Source: Chaetoderma sp. LZ-2023a (lineage: Eukaryota; Mollusca; Caudofoveata; Chaetodermatida; Chaetodermatidae). From it: a stretch of DNA of 64,000 nt. The translations under genes were made by a program, and so were the position numbers. The notes under the pieces are model-generated. The model had not been told where the DNA came from, searched no databases, and saw only the letters and a list, made by a program, of their open reading frames with translations. The stretch lies in the NCBI GenBank assembly GCA_034401795.1, contig CM067374.1, forward strand, positions 135,376,135 to 135,440,134, written 5' to 3'. Positions 44,021 through 54,685 of the stretch are shown here, in pieces (the first letter of the stretch is position 1; each line of letters starts with the position of its first letter).

Positions 44021-44367
44021 CAAACCCAACGTGGACTTGTTCGCCACAAAGGAAAATGCTCAAATCATGACATATGTCTCGCCGATTACAGATCCAAATG
44101 CCGTCGATACAGACGCTCTGGCGATAAGCTGGAGAGGGATGCACGCTTACGCGTACCCACCCACCATTCTTCTACCGAAGGTTTTGGTGAAGGTCAGGGA
44201 GGAACCGTGTCTGGTCCTGCTAATAGCGCCGTATTGGCCGAGCAGGGCGTGGTTCACGGATCTTCTAGATCTGCTGGTGGAAAATCCTGTGCAGTTGCCC
44301 GAGATTCCGAACATAATCTCCCAGGCCAAGGGACGCTTCCTACACGAGTGTCCCGAAATGTTCAATG
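44021..44367 (+). pseudogene. DIRS B DNA N6-adenine methyltransferase-like domain
   Basis: KPNVDLFATKENAQIMTYVS, DTDALAISWRGMHAYAYPP, LVLLIAPYWPSRAWFTDLLD, SQAKGRFLHECPEMF. This is the domain found between RNase H and the recombinase of many DIRS elements and annotated as DAM/MT-like. A canonical DPPY/NPPY catalytic tetrapeptide is not seen, so enzymatic activity is doubtful. One base lost near 44364 relative to copy C removes the downstream overlap. Confidence 0.8.
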
Positions 44368-45391
44368 ACTGCGTGGATGTTATCAAACAACGTTCCACGT
44401 CGGAAGGCTTTTCTCGACAGGCTGCTGATTTCATCGCGGCTGCGAGAAGGAGGTCAACCTTCAAGTCATATAACAACAAGGTTAACAGATTTGCAGACTG
44501 GTGTGAAGAAAAGGGTATTGATACCTTTCAATCCACTATCAGCAAATAGCAGACTTTCTCTGTGAGCTGTTCTTTTGAGGACTAGCTCCCGTCACAGTTG
44601 CTGGATACAAGTCAGCTTTGGCATCAGTTATCCCTTGTCTAGCCAACAGGGATAGTCCAGAGGTGGCCCAGTTAAATGTGATGTTGAAGGGAATGAGCAA
44701 TCTCCGACCGAGACAACCGGTAGTCATTCCAGCCTGGAGTCTATCTTTAGTGCTTAATGTACTGGCCAAGCACCCTTTCGAACCGTTGCGTTCGGCTAGT
44801 CTAAAGCATTTGACTCTAAAGGCGGTCTTTCTATTGGCAGCTTCCTCAGCTAGAAGGCGCAGTGAGATCCATGCGCTTTCGGCAGAGAGGAACCGATTTA
44901 TTGTTTCTGGAGAAGGTCTGCGTCTTCTGCCAAGAGCAGAGGTTATGTCAAAGAACCAATCTTTGAGATATCCCGGCAAACCGATCATTATACCGAAGTT
45001 AACTAGGTTTGATCGTGATGCCAGTGTCTGGTGCCCGGTCCGTGCTTTGACTAAGTACAAGAAACGGACTGACTCGTTACGGTCGAACGATAGACATCTG
45101 TGGATCTGCCATAAAAAGTCTTATGGCGCCGCATCCATGGATACTATCTCTCGTTGGGTGGTCGAATGCATTCAGACTACTCAGGAGATGGCGACTGGGC
45201 ACCAGGTGCAAGGCGTAAGGGCAGACAATGTCAGAGGAATAGCCGCCTCGACCGCCCTTTACAATGGTGTTCCGTTATAGGACATCATAGCCGTTGCACA
45301 ATGGCACTGTGAGTCCTCATTCACGGATTACTATATGAGGGATGTGTCAGACTCAGCCAATCCACTCGCTTTAGCTGTTTTGAAACGATAG
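44362..45391 (+). pseudogene. DIRS B tyrosine recombinase
   Basis: DVIKQRSTSEGFSRQAADFI, STFKSYNNKVNRFADWCEE, APVTVAGYKSALASVIPCLA (core-binding domain), SLKHLTLKAVFLLAASSARR with R-R-S-E-I-H (first catalytic Arg), then GVRADNVRGIAAS, W in VAQWHCESS, and Tyr in FTDYYMRD. The H-x-x-R box of copy C (HNVR) reads DNVR here, a loss of the catalytic His. Further damage: frameshift near 44540, TGA near 44576, and TAG at 45278-45280 (Glu in copy C). Replaces the integrase in DIRS elements, inserting a circular dsDNA without target duplication. Confidence 0.92.
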
Positions 45392-45906
45392 TTAGTGACC
45401 ACACTGCTTTTCACCCTTTTCTCACTTCGGTAAGAAAAGAACCTAAAGCAGGCATGGTCAGGCGAGAGGATGTCAACCAGATTGTGTCACTGATGGCCGA
45501 ACCGGTGAATGGTTGGAGGCGGTACGTCTGAAGTCCAATTATCATAAGGTAATTCAATAGTGAGAGTTTTTTGTATTATGGATATGTATCATGTTCATTC
45601 ATCTTATATATTCATGCTCATTCCCAGGCTAATACATGGAGTATGCAGGGAGCAGTTAACCCTCTTGGCATATTTGTGTTTTCAGGCGAGATACATGTTC
45701 GTTAGTTCTCTCCCTTTTCTTAGGAGGAAAAAGGGGGGAGGACTGTGACGCGAATGTGATTCGGTTCCGTGAACTTGACGGTCCTTTTAGGTCTCCGTTA
45801 GTCAAGTTTGAAGTCTAAAATCTTTCTCCAAGGGGCAAAATTAGCATTTATGGCTTGCCCCTTCCCACCAGGTTACTGATCAAATCTGGTGTATATCAGA
45901 AGTAAC

Positions 45907-46004
45907 AGAATGGTGAGTATTGATCGAAGGAGAATGCAGGAAATGTCAATTTCCCTTTCTCCGAGATCTAACAATACTCACCATTCTGTTACGGACCCAG
46001 CCTC
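45907..46004. repeat. DIRS B internal complementary region (ICR)
   Basis: Reads GTAACAGAATGGTGAGTATT, GATCGAAGGAGAA, then TTTCCCTTTCTCCGAGATCT, AATACTCACCATTCTGTTAC. Reversed, it is the right terminus directly joined to the left terminus. In the accepted DIRS model this region templates circularisation. Confidence 0.93.
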
Positions 46005-46047
46005 CCAGCCCCACGGAGGCAAGCCATAGTTTTCTCTTGTTTGGTGG

Positions 46048-46202
46048 CTATGCAAACAATATGAGCTCTATGGTAAACGGGTACTCGGCAGTTGGGAGCC
46101 GAGTACCCGGTTCCCAGGAGTCGGTAAAGCTTTCTAAGTCTATAATCCTAGAGCCGCTGTCAGGGCCAGCTGTATATCAGAAGTAACAGAATGGTGAGTA
46201 TT
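46048..46202 (-). repeat. DIRS B right inverted terminal repeat
   Basis: Complement of 39143-39299. Followed by the unique right-end extension TTAGATCTCGGAGAAAGGG to 46240. Confidence 0.92.
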
Positions 46203-46240
46203 GTTAGATCTCGGAGAAAGGGAAATTGACATTTCCTGCA

Positions 46241-46783
46241 ATTCTTCACCAGAACCCAGGAGTCTTTCAACTCACTTTCTGGAAGCTGTCAAGATGCCCA
46301 GGGATCCGTCATTCCTTTCAGTCTGATCTAAGGAAATTTTGGGAAAATCACTCCGTTTCTCAGAAAGAAACATTTACAAAGCTCGGTTTGAGATTTTCAG
46401 TAGATCGTGTTCGGACTACTCTTTTGCCCTCTGAAGCTTCTTTAGTTCAAGTTACAGACTTCCTAGTCTTTCTTTTCAATGTTAAGAAACTTTCTGTTAA
46501 TTCTGTTAGATCTTATCGCTTTGGGCTTAATAGATTTGTTAAATGCCTTCAGAATCCTTCGATTCAAGATCAAAAACACTTTCATGACCTCATTAAAGGT
46601 ATGGGCAATTCTCGTCCTCCTTTTAAGAAACCTCCTTCATGGAATCTTTCTCTTGTTCTTCAAGTTCTGGCAGGCAAACATTATGAGCCTTTAGGTTCCA
46701 TCAGTCTCAAACATCTTACTTTGAAGGCTGTTTTCCTGTTAGCCATTTTATTCAGCTTTAATCAAATATTCAGAGGCGAGTGA
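46241..46783 (+). pseudogene. DIRS A tyrosine recombinase N-terminal part (right portion of split element)
   Basis: FLHQNPGVFQ continues the DIRS A methyltransferase-like tail (compare FLHECPEMFN in copy B). In the second frame SFQSDLRKFWENHSVSQKE, SVNSVRSYRFGLNRFVKCL, KPPSWNLSLVLQVLAGKHYE and SLKHLTLKAVFLLA follow. These match the core-binding domain of copies B and C at about half identity. The sequence then loses similarity at 46783, before the catalytic Arg, so A is 3'-truncated. Confidence 0.88.
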
Positions 46784-48260
46784 GTAAATTTGGCAGTGTA
46801 TCTGTCTACTCGTTATCCTAGAGGGGGTATATGAATTGCTAATTGTCTTGGAATGTAATATAAGACTGACATTGCGCAAGAACTCGAAATGACATTGTGA
46901 TGAATTTAAAAGTGCAAAATCTAATGTCTTAAAGCAATTTAAGTAATGATTTTACTATATTCTCTAAAATTTCATCGGATACTATAGCTACACATTTAAT
47001 TCTATCGCTAAAAATGTTCTATTTTCGTCGTATTGCAAATTTTATTTATTTTTCACCAAACCCGCACAGCCCTTGTTAAGTTCTTTCAAACAAAATGTAT
47101 TCTTGAGTGTTGAGTACAGTATGCTATATGCTGAGTAAATATGTACACTCAAGAAGACACTTTGCTTGATAGGTTTCAACTGCATGAAAATAGGAGAAAT
47201 CATTGAATGAACACTACTGTACAGTGCCAATATCGGAGTAGAAAAACAATTCTGAGCAAAGGCTCTCCTCATCGGCATTATTATAGTAAGTTATATAGAT
47301 AACCAGTGGTCACAGTTGACATTCTGCATGCATTCTTATTTCAGTAAAGTGCATAATTAGTAACCTATACTGCACAATGCTCTTGTTACATTCATTGTGA
47401 CACTCAGTATATTTGTGCATCAACAAAATTGGGTTTAAACACTTAAGGACCAAGCCCGTCAAAATGAATTCTGCAGTGACCTTGAGAACTGTTCATTTAC
47501 AGGCTTATAGAAAAGTATTTTAGAAGACTTCCAACTGGAATGACTGTCTCAGTAACCTACCCAGTCATTCCATTGGCACATTGTCTAAAATAATCTTAGT
47601 TTTTTGGGCTTGAAAATTGACATTTAATAACAAGAATGCTGTACAAGCGTGCAATGTCTCGCCTGCCCTGGATTGAAAGGCTAAGCCATTTTACAAAGTC
47701 CAAAAACCATGGAAAATACAGCAAAATGTTTTTGAATTTCTTTAAAAAATCAGGATTGGATGTCACCGTTTCCCTAAATTATAAAGAACATGTCTGTGAC
47801 TAGTGCTGAGAAATACATTCTTTTTAAACCTTAAACAAAAGTACAATATGGCCACCGCCACCACTGGCGCCACCGGAAATAGTGATCTCTATGTTTTGCC
47901 TCTCCTTCACTGGGGAGACAAAAATCAATAAATACATGTTTTGTCAAATTATGGCTATTAAAGAGTTAAATCATGTATCGTCTCCAGTTTGATTTCATTG
48001 AATGGATCATATCTGGGCTTGGTATCACGTCACTGTCTGTGTGGATCAGCAGCATTCACAGACCACGTAGTCGATCTGGTCCCATACTTGCTCTTGACCA
48101 CAGTTTGAGGTGACTGAGAGCAGAAAATGAGCGTTCGCATGCTACTGACAACGGGTGTTGTAAGAAATATGGTCAAAATTATGTTGACGGTAGGGAAATA
48201 ATCCTTGGTACATGAATCCAAAGAATCACAAGCAGTCTGTGGCCTCAACGGGACCCTCCC
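46784..48260. other. Gene-free interval between DIRS A/B and DIRS C
   Basis: No supported gene. One diverged MITE copy (47437-47690). CACCGCCACCACTGGCGCCA near 47858 is a local palindromic GC patch. Confidence 0.5.
47437..47690. mobile_element. Palindromic MITE (TTAA-CCCT family), diverged copy 7
   Basis: Order preserved: ACCAAGCCCGTCAAAATG, TCTGCAGTGACCTTGAGAAC, CCAACTGGAATGACTG, CCAGTCATTCCATTGG, AAATAATCTTAG, but with many substitutions. Confidence 0.6.
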
Positions 48261-48274
48261 TTTCTCCTTCGATC

Positions 48275-48430
48275 AATACTCACCATTCTGTTACTTCTGA
48301 TATACAGCTGGCCTTGACAGCGGCTCTAGGATTATAGACTTAGAAAGCTTTACCGACTCCTGGGAACCGGGTACTCGGCTCCCAACTGCCGAGTACCCGT
48401 TTACCATAGAGCTCATTCTTGTTTGCATAG
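48275..48430 (+). repeat. DIRS C left inverted terminal repeat
   Basis: CAATACTCACCATTCTGTTA through the GGGTACTCGGC/GCCGAGTACCC hairpin to TTGTTTGCATAG; complement at 56182-56335. Confidence 0.9.
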
Positions 48431-49337
48431 CAACAAGAGCAATACATGCTTTCTGCATTGAGGATTTTAGTGTTTTTTGTGAAAGAAAATCTAAGTCTTT
48501 AATCTGTGATAGTTTGTGTGTTCGTGAAAGGATTAACTAAAGGATACTATGGAGAATACCACCGAAGATAACCAGGTTGTATCGTTCTTTATTATCCATA
48601 GTTAAAAGACTTAGATCTCTAAATTTCGCTGTGTCGCATGTTCCAATTTCTGACCCCATAGAATCTGGGACGTGTGCTAACAACGATATATGCCAGACGA
48701 TCGCCTTCTTTAACCCCCAACAGGCGATCGGCAGATATGAAAATAGGTGTTATGCTACGGTATTTCTAACACGAATATCGGCTGACGTCGTTCTCCGTAG
48801 GATCCGAGCGGGTGACGTCACACCCGGTCGCTCGGATGTTTATGTGAAGAAAAAATTTTCATTAATTCGCGCATCTTGTTCTGGGTGCTGCGTACTAAAA
48901 ATGGTACCGGAAACTTTAGAATGATCAAGTTTACGTGCGATCACGATCGGTTTGCAATGATCGGTGGTTTCAAAATTCTTGAGTAGATGCGTGGTCTGCG
49001 GTTTTACCGTGTGATACAGCAGTTTGTTATACATTTTGTTGGTTTCTTCACATATCGTGCTGCTTTCGTTAGGAGTATAATTTATATTGATTAGTAAATA
49101 TACCCCGAATGCTATGCGATATGATTCCTGGAGCCGTTACACATCCTGGAGGATCTATTATGGGTGTGTTTAATGCCCGCCTCGTTCTTGTCGTCATAGT
49201 CAATGCGATCGTTGTTGTAACGTGGCGGGGTGAGGGTTACAGTTAATTTATGAGTCAAATTATTTGAAAATTAATTGTCTGCCTTCCATCCGGGTCTCGT
49301 TCCGCTTGTTTATTGTAGGTTTGTGCTTATGTTATAG
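48431..49337 (+). promoter_or_regulatory. DIRS C 5' leader with CRE-like palindrome
   Basis: Collinear with 39300-40200. ATCCGAGCG-GGTGACGTCACACC-CGGT-CGCTCGGAT is preserved at about 48802-48837 although neighbouring bases vary. It ends GTTATAG at 49337, acceptor-like as in copy B, directly before the ORF1 Cys/His frame. Confidence 0.5.
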
Positions 49338-51440
49338 GCCAAGCCAGCCCCGCCATCATGTGACGAATGCCATAAGTTTGTCCGTGTCGTGTTCAAGGAC
49401 CATGTCTGTTTTAGGTGTTCCCTGTGTAATATTGATCATAGGTGTAATGTTTGTGCAGTGTGGACCGTTGAGATGATGGTTAAGTTCCTTGCCAGAAGGA
49501 CTTGGCTGGGTCTGACGCGCGGTCAGGCGGTCCGAGAGTAAATCGTGGAGCGCCCGGTTCGGCCGGTGGGGGTGCTCCACGTCCCCAGCTGGAGGTTGCG
49601 GAGATCGCACCGCCGGCGTGGTTTGGTCCGGCTATGCAGGGTTTTCTGCATAGCGTTCTGCCCACGCTGGTGTCGTCCCTGCTACCAAAGGTTGGGGGGC
49701 AGTTTCTCCCCATGCCTGGTATGGACCCTGTCCGAGGACAGGGTTCTGGACTGGTTTCCGAGGGGGCCGTCTTGTACGGACCCCTGGCAGTCCCGTCTGG
49801 CTCCGGCCAGACGGGTTCTGTTTCTCTGCGGCCACTTCCGGGTGGTCCAGTAGCGGTGGCCGGTCCGTCAGGTGTCCGTCAGGTGTGGGAGCCATCCGCC
49901 AGTCCGAAGACGAGGAGGCCGAGGAGGAGAGGTTGCTGCGGCCTGTGATGCCGCAGGTGGAGAATATGGAGGTCGATTCCGTCCTGGACGGAACCGGCTT
50001 CCATTTGTCTGGCTTGGCGCAAGCCAGGGCAGCGGCTCCGCCTGTGGCTGAGGCTAATCTGGTACCGGGCACCGGTTCCATGGCGGTTGGTTTGGCACCA
50101 GCCGACACGGTAACGGGTCGGCCGGGCCGGGCGTGCTATTCACCTATCTCGCCTGGTCCGGCAGTCGGATGTGGGGTGCCGTTGGCGCCCGTGTCTGGCT
50201 ACGGTTCCGCGACTGCTACGGGTCCGTACGGTTTTCGGTGCGGACCAACGTCATGGACCGAAGTGTTTCATGGGGTGGCGGCGGAACCGTGTGGTACCGG
50301 AGTACCTGGCGTGTCAGCCGTGGCTCCTTGCCGGGAGGCTGTGGCTGGCAGGCCCGTGAACACGTCAACGGGTGACGTGTTTGCGGGTGTGTCTTCATCG
50401 GAGATAGATTGGTCAGAGGCTCTGGCATGGCTAGCCAGGGTTGACCCATCTGTGGTTTCGGCCACGGCCGATGAAGATGCGCCCCGTCCGTCGGTTGCGT
50501 CGATCAGGACGGGGATTTTGCCCGCGGACCGGATCCAGTCTGTGGGACTGGATCCACGGTTCATAGAATCGTTGGAGGCTATTTATAGCAAACAACTTAT
50601 GACCAAGGGTCAGCTCCCTGCGGCCTCCAGGGAGGTGCGGGCAAGATGTCGTATTCCGCGGGGGGAATACGACAGATATGGTGTAGTCCCGTCGGTCACC
50701 GAGGATGACCGCTGGGTACTGGGCATTCAGAGTGCCGGGGCAGGTGGCCCCGGTCCGGGTGGCCCCGGTCCGGCACTTGTGGACAAGGCTCAGGTACATC
50801 AAGAGGAAGTCCTGTCCCTATGCGATGAGGGTGTGAGGGCAGCTATGAGCGCTGTCAACCACTCGTATCGTCTCCTTCAGTCGGTGTGGGCTGAAGCGGG
50901 GGCAGGCCACCCTGTGCCACCTGTGGCGCTTTCGTGCGTAAATGACGGCCTGGTGCTGTCTATGGACACATTGGCAAGGGTGCAAGCGCGAGTGACAAAA
51001 TCCAGGAGGCAAATGGTCATTGACCATATGCGTCCGGCTACGGCAGTCAGGGAGCGTCTTCTTGGGACGCCTCTGACAGGGCCTAGCATCTTCGGTGGCC
51101 AGGCGCGGGCCATCTTAGAGGATACAGCCAGTATCGCGCAGAATCGGTTAGCGGTCAACCTGCAGCTAGAGCTAGTGCGGCAAGCGCATGCACTAGGGGC
51201 TGTAGGGAAACCGCTAGCGGGACAACCTTCAAAGAAGCAGAAGAAGCATAAGGGCAAGGCGAAAGCTAAGCCTGTTGCGACTTCTGCTTCAGCTGGCTTT
51301 TCTCAGCCGCCGCGGCGAAGAAAGCCAGGAAGGTTGTAGAGGCGCCTACCCTCCCCAAGTTTGCTCCTGACCACCCTAGAGGCGGGAAGGGGAAGGGTAA
51401 GTCCTCAAAGGGCGGACAGAAGGGGCCAGATCGTACCTGA
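49338..51440 (+). pseudogene. DIRS C ORF1 (gag-like)
   Basis: CDECHKFVRVVFKDHVCFRC then HRCNVCAVW reproduces the Cys/His motif of copy B. Copy C has GTG where B has its first ATG; its next in-frame ATG is at 49476, just after the motif. A one-base loss near 49490 shifts frame; the body is read at 49502-49948 and then 49885-51339. It includes EDEEAEEERLLRPVMPQVEN, SEALAWLARVDPSVV, LDPRFIESLEAIYSKQL, and VNHSYRLLQSVWAEAGAGHP, where copy B is frameshifted. It carries an extra GGPGPGGPGP expansion near 50740. A one-base loss near 51312 cuts off the basic Lys/Gly tail seen in B. Confidence 0.85.
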
Positions 51441-51555
51441 GGGTACGAGAGCTCCCTTCATATCCGTCTGGACCGCGCGTGTGCGACAGGAACAGCGGTG
51501 CCAGTTATACCTGTCGTGCCTAGAACGAAATGGTTCTCTCTCTCGTTAAGAAAGA

Positions 51556-51575
51556 GGGGGGGGGGGGGGGGGGGG
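51556..51575. repeat. G20 run before DIRS C ORF2
   Basis: Twenty G, against twelve in DIRS B at the homologous site. Confidence 0.9.
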
Positions 51576-51617
51576 CGGACTCCGAGCCGGACAACCCCGT
51601 TAGACGTCGACGCGTCT

Positions 51618-52292
51618 ATGGTGGGTGGAAGGCTCATGCGTTTCGTCGAGGCCTGGCGAGGTGTGATGTCAGACAGTCTGGTCCTGGGATGGTTATCCCA
51701 GGGTTACATGCCGGAGTGGTGGGACTTTCCACCACAAAATCTGTCTTTGGCACCTGTCTGGACACCCGTACCAAGGAAGCCAGACAAGTTAGAAGCCGTT
51801 CAAAAGGAAGTGTCGGGTTTGCTTCTGAAGGGAGCAATAAAACCAGCAAACCGGAACACTCCAGGCTTCTGTTCAAACATGTTCCTTGTCCCCAAGAGCA
51901 CAGGGGGATGGAGACCCATACTCAATCTCAGGCCATTAAATTGGTTTATCCATATGCCTCGGTTCCAGATGGAAACGCCGAGGTCGGTAATGGCGGGATT
52001 GAGGAAAGGAATGTGGGGTGTATCGATCGATCTGAAAGATGCATATTTCCACATTCCGATGAACAGGAGTTGTCACAGGTTTCTGAGATTTGCGTTTCAG
52101 AATCAAGTATGGGAGTTTATTGTTCTCCCATTTGGCCTGTCGACAGCTCCCAGGGTTTTCACAAGAGTGGTCCTTGCGGTGACAGCATTTCTCAGAAAAG
52201 AGAACGTGGCGCTACACACCTACATAGACGACTGGCTGATCAAGGCAGACTCGGCAGCCAGGTTGAACGTGAATACTGCTCTGACTCTGAGG
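51618..52292 (+). pseudogene. DIRS C reverse transcriptase, N-terminal part (split by insertion)
   Basis: ATG at 51618 (VGGRLMRFVEAW) opens a frame that is also open upstream through the G run. KSTGGWRPILNLRPLNWF, GVSIDLKDAYFHIPMNRS, FGLSTAPRVFTRVVLAV and HTYIDDWLIKADSAA are all in one uninterrupted frame, unlike copy B. The frame ends at LTLR, where the hAT-like element is inserted. Confidence 0.92.
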
Positions 52293-53325
52293 TAGGGCTG
52301 CGCGATATACCGATACCATATTTAAAACCGATATCCTGCACTGACGGTTTCATAACCGATTATAAAAAATAAATATCGAAAAACCGAATATGAACATATT
52401 TTCGGTTTTTCGTATCAGGATTGTTAAAAATAAAAGATACTAACGAGCATGAAAAGCGTAATGAATAATAATGGCCATACTTTCTATTAAGCTACGTTCG
52501 GGGCAACTAATAATTGAACGTGGCCCCAATTGCGCATATTGTGTAACTCCTTGTAACTCTCTGTACGCCGAGAGAAATCAAGCAGCGAAATAATTAAATA
52601 AATATCCACTCGTCTTTTCTCTGGTAGTCTCAAATAAATTTGCAATATGAAACACAATACTAACGCGGGAATTTGTCATTGAAATTTGTATCGGGGAAAC
52701 ATTTCTAAACAACGGCATCCATATTATTTACGTCACCGGCAAATTAACATAATGCAAGGTCGTCCCAAAACTAAATCGCCCTAATGCATAAAAATCTCGC
52801 CAATAAATATAATGCTGAATAAATTTTGCTGATTAGGATATAATTTTAAATAAAATTATTACTCAAACCGTTTTTAAAACGTTATCTTCTATACACAATA
52901 TCATATTAACTTATGAAATTCGCGTTCGCAATATTACAGTTAATATTTTCTTCAAGGCATGATTTCGGCCTCGGGCCGAATTGGAAATTAAAGAAGAAAG
53001 GGAGATAATTACATCATAATTATATTACAATCACGTGATTTATGTCTTTTCGCAACCTGTTTTGCTGATTTATGATTAAGTTTGACAAAATAAACGATGT
53101 TTATTTAACTGTGCGTAATATGTAGGCGGTCTAATTAATAATTTCACTCCCGCGATGATGGTGGATATTATAAGGTATATTAAGGGAAAATACTTTCTGT
53201 TTTCATGCTATTTTTTATCATTTAAATTTTTTTGTTTCATGCCTATAAAACCGATATTCGGTTAAAACCGATATGAAAGGTCATATCGAAACCGATATGG
53301 CTGTAAGCCAAACCGTGCAGCCCTA
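52293..53325. mobile_element. hAT-like non-autonomous element (1033 bp) inside DIRS C RT
   Basis: Terminal TAGGGCTGCGCGATATACCG at the left and the complement of TAGGGCTGCACGG at the right (ends CAGCCCTA). An exact 8-bp target duplication CTCTGAGG lies at 52285-52292 and 53326-53333. Subterminal regions are rich in ACCGATAT and its complement. The interior is AT-rich with no transposase. DIRS B has the uninterrupted site, so the insertion is unambiguous. Confidence 0.95.
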
Positions 53326-53333
53326 CTCTGAGG

Positions 53334-54166
53334 TTACTTTCAGATCTAGGCTGGATAGTCAACGAGGAGAAATCCGAGTTGACGCCCACTCAACATTTCG
53401 TTTATTTGGGGATGCGATTCGATCTCGAGGAAGGCAGGGTGTACCCGTCAGAGCCCAGAGTGGTGTCTCTGTTAGCCATCCTCAAGAGTTTTCGAGTGGG
53501 AAACCACATTCAGGCGAGGCGGTTCCTTCAGATGCTGGGCATGATGGTCTCCATGGAGCAGGTTATCCCGTACGCTGCTCTAATGCGAAGGCCTATCCAG
53601 TTGTATCTGATGTCTCTGTGGAAACAGAGAACAGAACCCCTGTCAAAACTGGTACCAGTTTTGGAGCCGATAATGTCGCATCTTGTATGGTGGAAGGAGC
53701 GTCAGAATCTCCTAGTAGGGGTTTCGCTGCACCTACCCCACCCCCAGCTGTCCGTGTACACGGATGCATCGCTGGAGGGGTGGGGTGCCTGCCTGGGAGA
53801 ACACCAGGTCTCGGGCACATGGACTCTCCCGGAGAGTCAGCTGCATATCAATCTGTTGGAAATGATGGCAGTGGAACTGGCGTTGGAAGAGTTCCTTCCG
53901 ATGATCAGAGACAAGGTGATATTGATACGGTCGGACAATTCGACAGTAGTATCATATATAAATCGCCAAGGCGGGACCAGGTCGCCCACTCTGTGTATCA
54001 GAGTGTGGCACTTGATTCAATCGTGCAGGAATTACTCGGTTGTTTTGAAAGCAGCTCATATTCCTGGCCGATTGAACATTCTGGCGGATGCTTTGTCTCG
54101 CAGACAGAGAATTCTGCCAACAGAATGGTCCCTCAACCCTCCAGTTCTGCGACGGATCTTCGAGCA
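53334..54166 (+). pseudogene. DIRS C reverse transcriptase C-terminal part and RNase H
   Basis: Continues in frame after the insertion: LLSDLGWIVNEEKSELTPT, FVYLGMRFDLEEGRVYPSE, QARRFLQMLGMMVSMEQVI, then SVYTDASLEGWG (Asp), NLLEMMAVELALEE (Glu), LIRSDNSTVVSYINRQGG (Asp), HIPGRLNILADALSR (Asp). All four RNase H acidic residues are present. The frame is lost at a 19-bp deletion near 54168 relative to DIRS B. Confidence 0.92.
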
Positions 54167-54685
54167 TACTTGTTCGCCACAAAGGAAAATGCTCAAATCA
54201 TGACGTATGTCTCGCCGATTCCAGATCCAAATGCCGTCGATACAGACGCTCTGGCGATAAGCTGGAGAGGGATGCACGCTTACGCGTACCCACCCACCAT
54301 TCTTCTACCGAAGGTATTGGTGAAGGTCAGGGAGGAACCGTGTCTGGTCCTGCTAATAGCGCCGTATTGGCCGAGCAGGGCGTGGTTCATGGATCTTCTA
54401 GATCTGTTGGTGGAAAATCCTGTGCAGTTGCCCGAGATTCCAAACATAATCTCCCAGGCCAAGGGACGCTTCCTACACGAGCGTCCCGAAATGTTCAAAT
54501 TGACTGCGTGGATGTTATCAAACAACGTTCCACGTCGGAAGGCTTTTCTCGACAAGCTGCTGATTTCATCGCGGCTGCGAGAAGGATGTCAACCTTCAAG
54601 TCATATAACAACAAGGTTAACAGATTTGCAGACTGTTGTGAAGAAAAGGGTATTGATACCTTTCAATCCACTATTCAGCAAATAG
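54167..54685 (+). pseudogene. DIRS C methyltransferase-like domain with overlapping tail
   Basis: LFATKENAQIMTYVSPIPDP, DTDALAISWRGMHAYAYPP, LLIAPYWPSRAWFMDLLDL, SQAKGRFLHERPEMF, then KLTAWMLSNNVPRRKAFLD to a stop at 54685. The last ~170 nt overlap the recombinase frame, as in many DIRS elements where the two ORFs overlap. The N-terminal KPNVD is removed by the 19-bp deletion. Confidence 0.8.

Larger units (their letters stand above)
39128..46240 (+). mobile_element. DIRS-like retrotransposon B, complete (~7.1 kb)
   Basis: Left end TTCTCCTTCGATCAATACTC at 39128; right end GAAATTGACATTTCCTGCA at 46240. Inverted terminal repeats of ~155-170 bp (about 39143-39299 and 46048-46202). The internal complementary region (45907-46004) spells the reversed right end joined to the reversed left end, which fixes both termini. 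Order: leader, ORF1, RT-RNase H, methyltransferase-like, tyrosine recombinase, ICR, right ITR. It has no target duplication, as expected for DIRS. Inserted in DIRS A. Inactive because of frameshifts, stops and catalytic changes listed under its parts. Confidence 0.93.
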
